Origin: Sinorhizobium meliloti
Lineage (GTDB): Bacteria > Pseudomonadota > Alphaproteobacteria > Rhizobiales > Rhizobiaceae
Assembly: GCF_035610345.1 (NCBI RefSeq)
Contig: NZ_CP141215.1
Coordinates: 150,827-214,826 of the forward strand
Length of the DNA stretch: 64,000 nt
Reading direction: 5' to 3'
The translations under genes and the position numbers were made by a program. This document shows positions 62,515 to 64,000 of this stretch, piece after piece; position 1 is the first letter of the stretch, and each line of letters starts with the position of its first letter. Below the pieces are notes generated by a model. It made no database searches, was not told the DNA's origin, and was given only the letters and a program-made list of their open reading frames with translations.

Positions 62515-63540
62515 TCACTGGGCGGTCGAGCTGCTCGGCGCATTGTTGGTACTGGACTTTGCTGCGTGTTCTGTCGGCCCCTTGTATAGCATTCGGCTAT
62601 AGTCAAAGTTCTCAAGGCGTCGGACCTCATCGACGCCGTAGCCGAGTTCGTAGCGTCCGCTACCGCTCGCCCACGCGGTAGGCCCAGCGTAGGGGAATGC
62701 GCGATAGCCGCGCCCGTATATTCTTGTGTCCGCGACCACGGCCGCGAGCCGCCCATCGTTGACAATAAGGTCGCTTAGATAGCCGTAACGTTCAGCATTG
62801 TTCAGGAAGGCCGTGTCGCCGATGATGTCCGTGGCCTTGATCAGCTGCGGTCCGGTTGCCATGTCCTCCTCCACGGTCGCGACCTGGCCCGCATCCTCTT
62901 TGCGAAGCGCGCCGGGTTGCGCTGCTGCCGCCGAATAGTCATCGACAGTGTCCTCCGCTATCGGCACCGTGATGTGAGAACCGTCCTTCGAGAACTTTAG
63001 ATCGCTCCAGGGAATGCTGACATGTGTGTCGCCTATCTCCCAGAGGCCGCCCACCTCGGCGATAAGCGAGAGAACTTCGCCACCCCGGTCGAAGACGATA
63101 TTCTCGACGTCGCCGATCTCCTCACCACCGCGGCCTAGCACGACGGCGTCGTCGAAGACCTGATCGACGCTCCACCCGGAAGTGTAAAGCGGTTGATAGC
63201 TCCAATCGGAGAGTGCGACCCTTCCTTCGGCGGGTTTCGCCGTTCCGGTCTGCTGCGCGTCCGCCCCACTTTGCTGTGCCGGCAGGTCTCCCGGACGAAT
63301 CAAACGAGATTTGCCCACATCTGGCGCCGGCTCGACCATTTCGCTGTCGCCCACCTTTGGCGGCTTAAGCACGCCATTGCAGTCATCGAGCGTTTGGCTG
63401 AGTGGCTTCTGGTCGCCGTCCGGCGAAATGCGGCAGGGGTTCTCGGTGTTCTGCGCAGGTGTCTGCGACAACACAGGCGTTGCTATCAGGGCTGCGAATG
63501 CGAGCAACGGGGGCGCAATAATTTGTCTACTCTGTTTCAT
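62515..63540 (-). CDS. Secreted PRC-barrel domain protein
   Basis: A 341-residue periplasmic protein with signal peptide (IIAPPLLAFAALIATPVLSQ). After a disordered linker come two PRC-barrel repeats: TSGWSVDQVFDDAVVLGRGGE with IGDTHVSIPWSDLKFSKDG, and GDTAFLNNAERYGYLSDLIV with RLAAVVADTRIYGRGYRAF. Its arrangement and several motifs match the EF-hand/PRC protein at 41318-42585, so the two are paralogues at either side of the respiratory block. PRC-barrel proteins of this type are abundant in Hyphomicrobiales; no function is established. Confidence 0.78.
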   Translation of the reverse strand: MKQSRQIIAPPLLAFAALIATPVLSQTPAQNTENPCRISPDGDQKPLSQTLDDCNGVLKPPKVGDSEMVEPAPDVGKSRLIRPGDLPAQQSGADAQQTGTAKPAEGRVALSDWSYQPLYTSGWSVDQVFDDAVVLGRGGEEIGDVENIVFDRGGEVLSLIAEVGGLWEIGDTHVSIPWSDLKFSKDGSHITVPIAEDTVDDYSAAAAQPGALRKEDAGQVATVEEDMATGPQLIKATDIIGDTAFLNNAERYGYLSDLIVNDGRLAAVVADTRIYGRGYRAFPYAGPTAWASGSGRYELGYGVDEVRRLENFDYSRMLYKGPTEHAAKSSTNNAPSSSTAQ

Positions 63541-63801
63541 CGGATTGGTCCCTTCTATCAGCCCCTACCGGAACCGCCGCACTCCCGTAAGGACACCTTC
63601 GAATCTGTACCCTTCTCAAGGGCAACCGTTGTCGGATACATTGGTTCCAGGAATCGCTCAGGTAATGATGCCTGGCTGGCCACAAGGCCACTCTCGGGCG
63701 TCTGACGCGAAGTGTTTTGGTCAATTCGCCCAGTCACGCACTCATAAACTGCTGAAGATTGCTGCAAGGTTCTGATTCAAGCTCCTTGAAGGGAGCTGCT
63801 G

Positions 63802-64000
63802 GTGGGCCAGCCTCGCTACGAGTTGACGGAAGTTCGAGTGGTCGGTGATCGAGCCGCTGCTACCGAGCAAGCCGCGCGGGGTGCCTCGAGTTGACGACGG
63901 CGTGTCCTGGCTGGGACTTACTGGCGTCTTCCGGCCCGCAGTGGGCGGATATTCCCAAGCACTGTCGAACGCTTCTTCAGCAAACTCGAGCAGTTCCGTC
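63802..64000 (+). pseudogene. IS5-family transposase remnant, internally deleted
   Basis: GTG 63802 reads VGQPRYELTEV, then another frame gives EWSVIEPLLPSKPRGVPRVDD and a third RRRVLAGTYWRL, the N-terminal part of IS5-type transposases. Near 63965 it jumps to VERFFSKLEQFR, which belongs to the C-terminal part, so the DDE core is deleted. The fragment continues past the window end. A GATTCAAGCTCC string just upstream (63774-63785) may be the terminal repeat. Confidence 0.6.

Overview
The window looks like part of a large repABC plasmid or chromid from an alphaproteobacterium of the order Hyphomicrobiales (Rhizobiales). The evidence is an intact repA-repB-repC operon with a counter-transcribed RNA gene and two parS-like palindromes at 24.8-28.5 kb, several gene families typical of rhizobia (UPF0262, DUF1612, DUF736, ArdC, F1-zeta/DUF1476, PRC-barrel proteins), high GC content and many tyrosine recombinases. 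I cannot assign a genus.

Layout. (1) 0-1.3 kb: an inositol-monophosphatase-family gene followed by decayed relics. (2) 1.7-19.3 kb: a dense defence island holding an OLD nuclease plus UvrD-like helicase (Gabija-like), a frameshifted Shedu (DUF4263) gene, a giant restriction-nuclease/TPR/GreAB-C/PIN protein, an E2-E1 fusion plus JAB protease operon headed by a 44-residue Pro/Gly peptide ending in Gly, a KAP-family P-loop NTPase, and a DUF4145/DUF4238 pair (the latter broken). (3) 19.4-24.8 kb: plasmid maintenance genes (a Phd/VapC toxin-antitoxin pair, a tyrosine recombinase, an AbiEii-like toxin pair) mixed with transposase and DUF1612 relics. (4) 24.8-28.5 kb: repABC. (5) 28.6-37.1 kb: a plasmid backbone cluster (DUF736, VbhA-like antitoxin/Fic, ArdC) in which ArdC is split just after its HExxH motif by a 5.7 kb recombinase-in-trio (RIT) type element. 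That element carries three tandem tyrosine recombinases, an HTH gene and a SulP transporter, and has inverted-repeat ends and a 7-8 bp target duplication. (6) 37.5-45.8 kb: relics (nuclease, IS256, DUF1476, SDR, debranching enzyme) with a MarR regulator, a frameshifted Rieske protein, EF-hand/PRC-barrel protein and Cu/Zn superoxide dismutase. (7) 46.3-60.6 kb: a respiratory block with a triheme cytochrome c, a caa3-type cytochrome oxidase (coxB-cytochrome c fusion, a Na/Ca-type antiporter, a CoxA-CoxC fusion and a small membrane protein), a PtsN-like EIIA, a membrane cytochrome c with a two-subunit molybdenum hydroxylase, an FKBP isomerase fused in frame to a second protein, and a SoxCD/SorAB-like sulfite dehydrogenase pair. 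(8) 60.8-64 kb: an AI-2E family transporter, a second PRC-barrel protein and an IS5-family relic.

How it fits together. The first half protects and maintains the replicon; the second half is a cargo block for periplasmic electron transfer and oxidative stress. A palindrome of form TATATCAT-N3-ATGATATA occurs upstream of the MarR gene (degenerate), of a membrane protein at 38.8 kb and between ptsN and the cytochrome c at 53.2 kb, which suggests a small regulon tied to this block. About a dozen otherwise well-conserved genes carry one or a few frameshifts, so either the replicon is decaying or the assembly contains indel errors.
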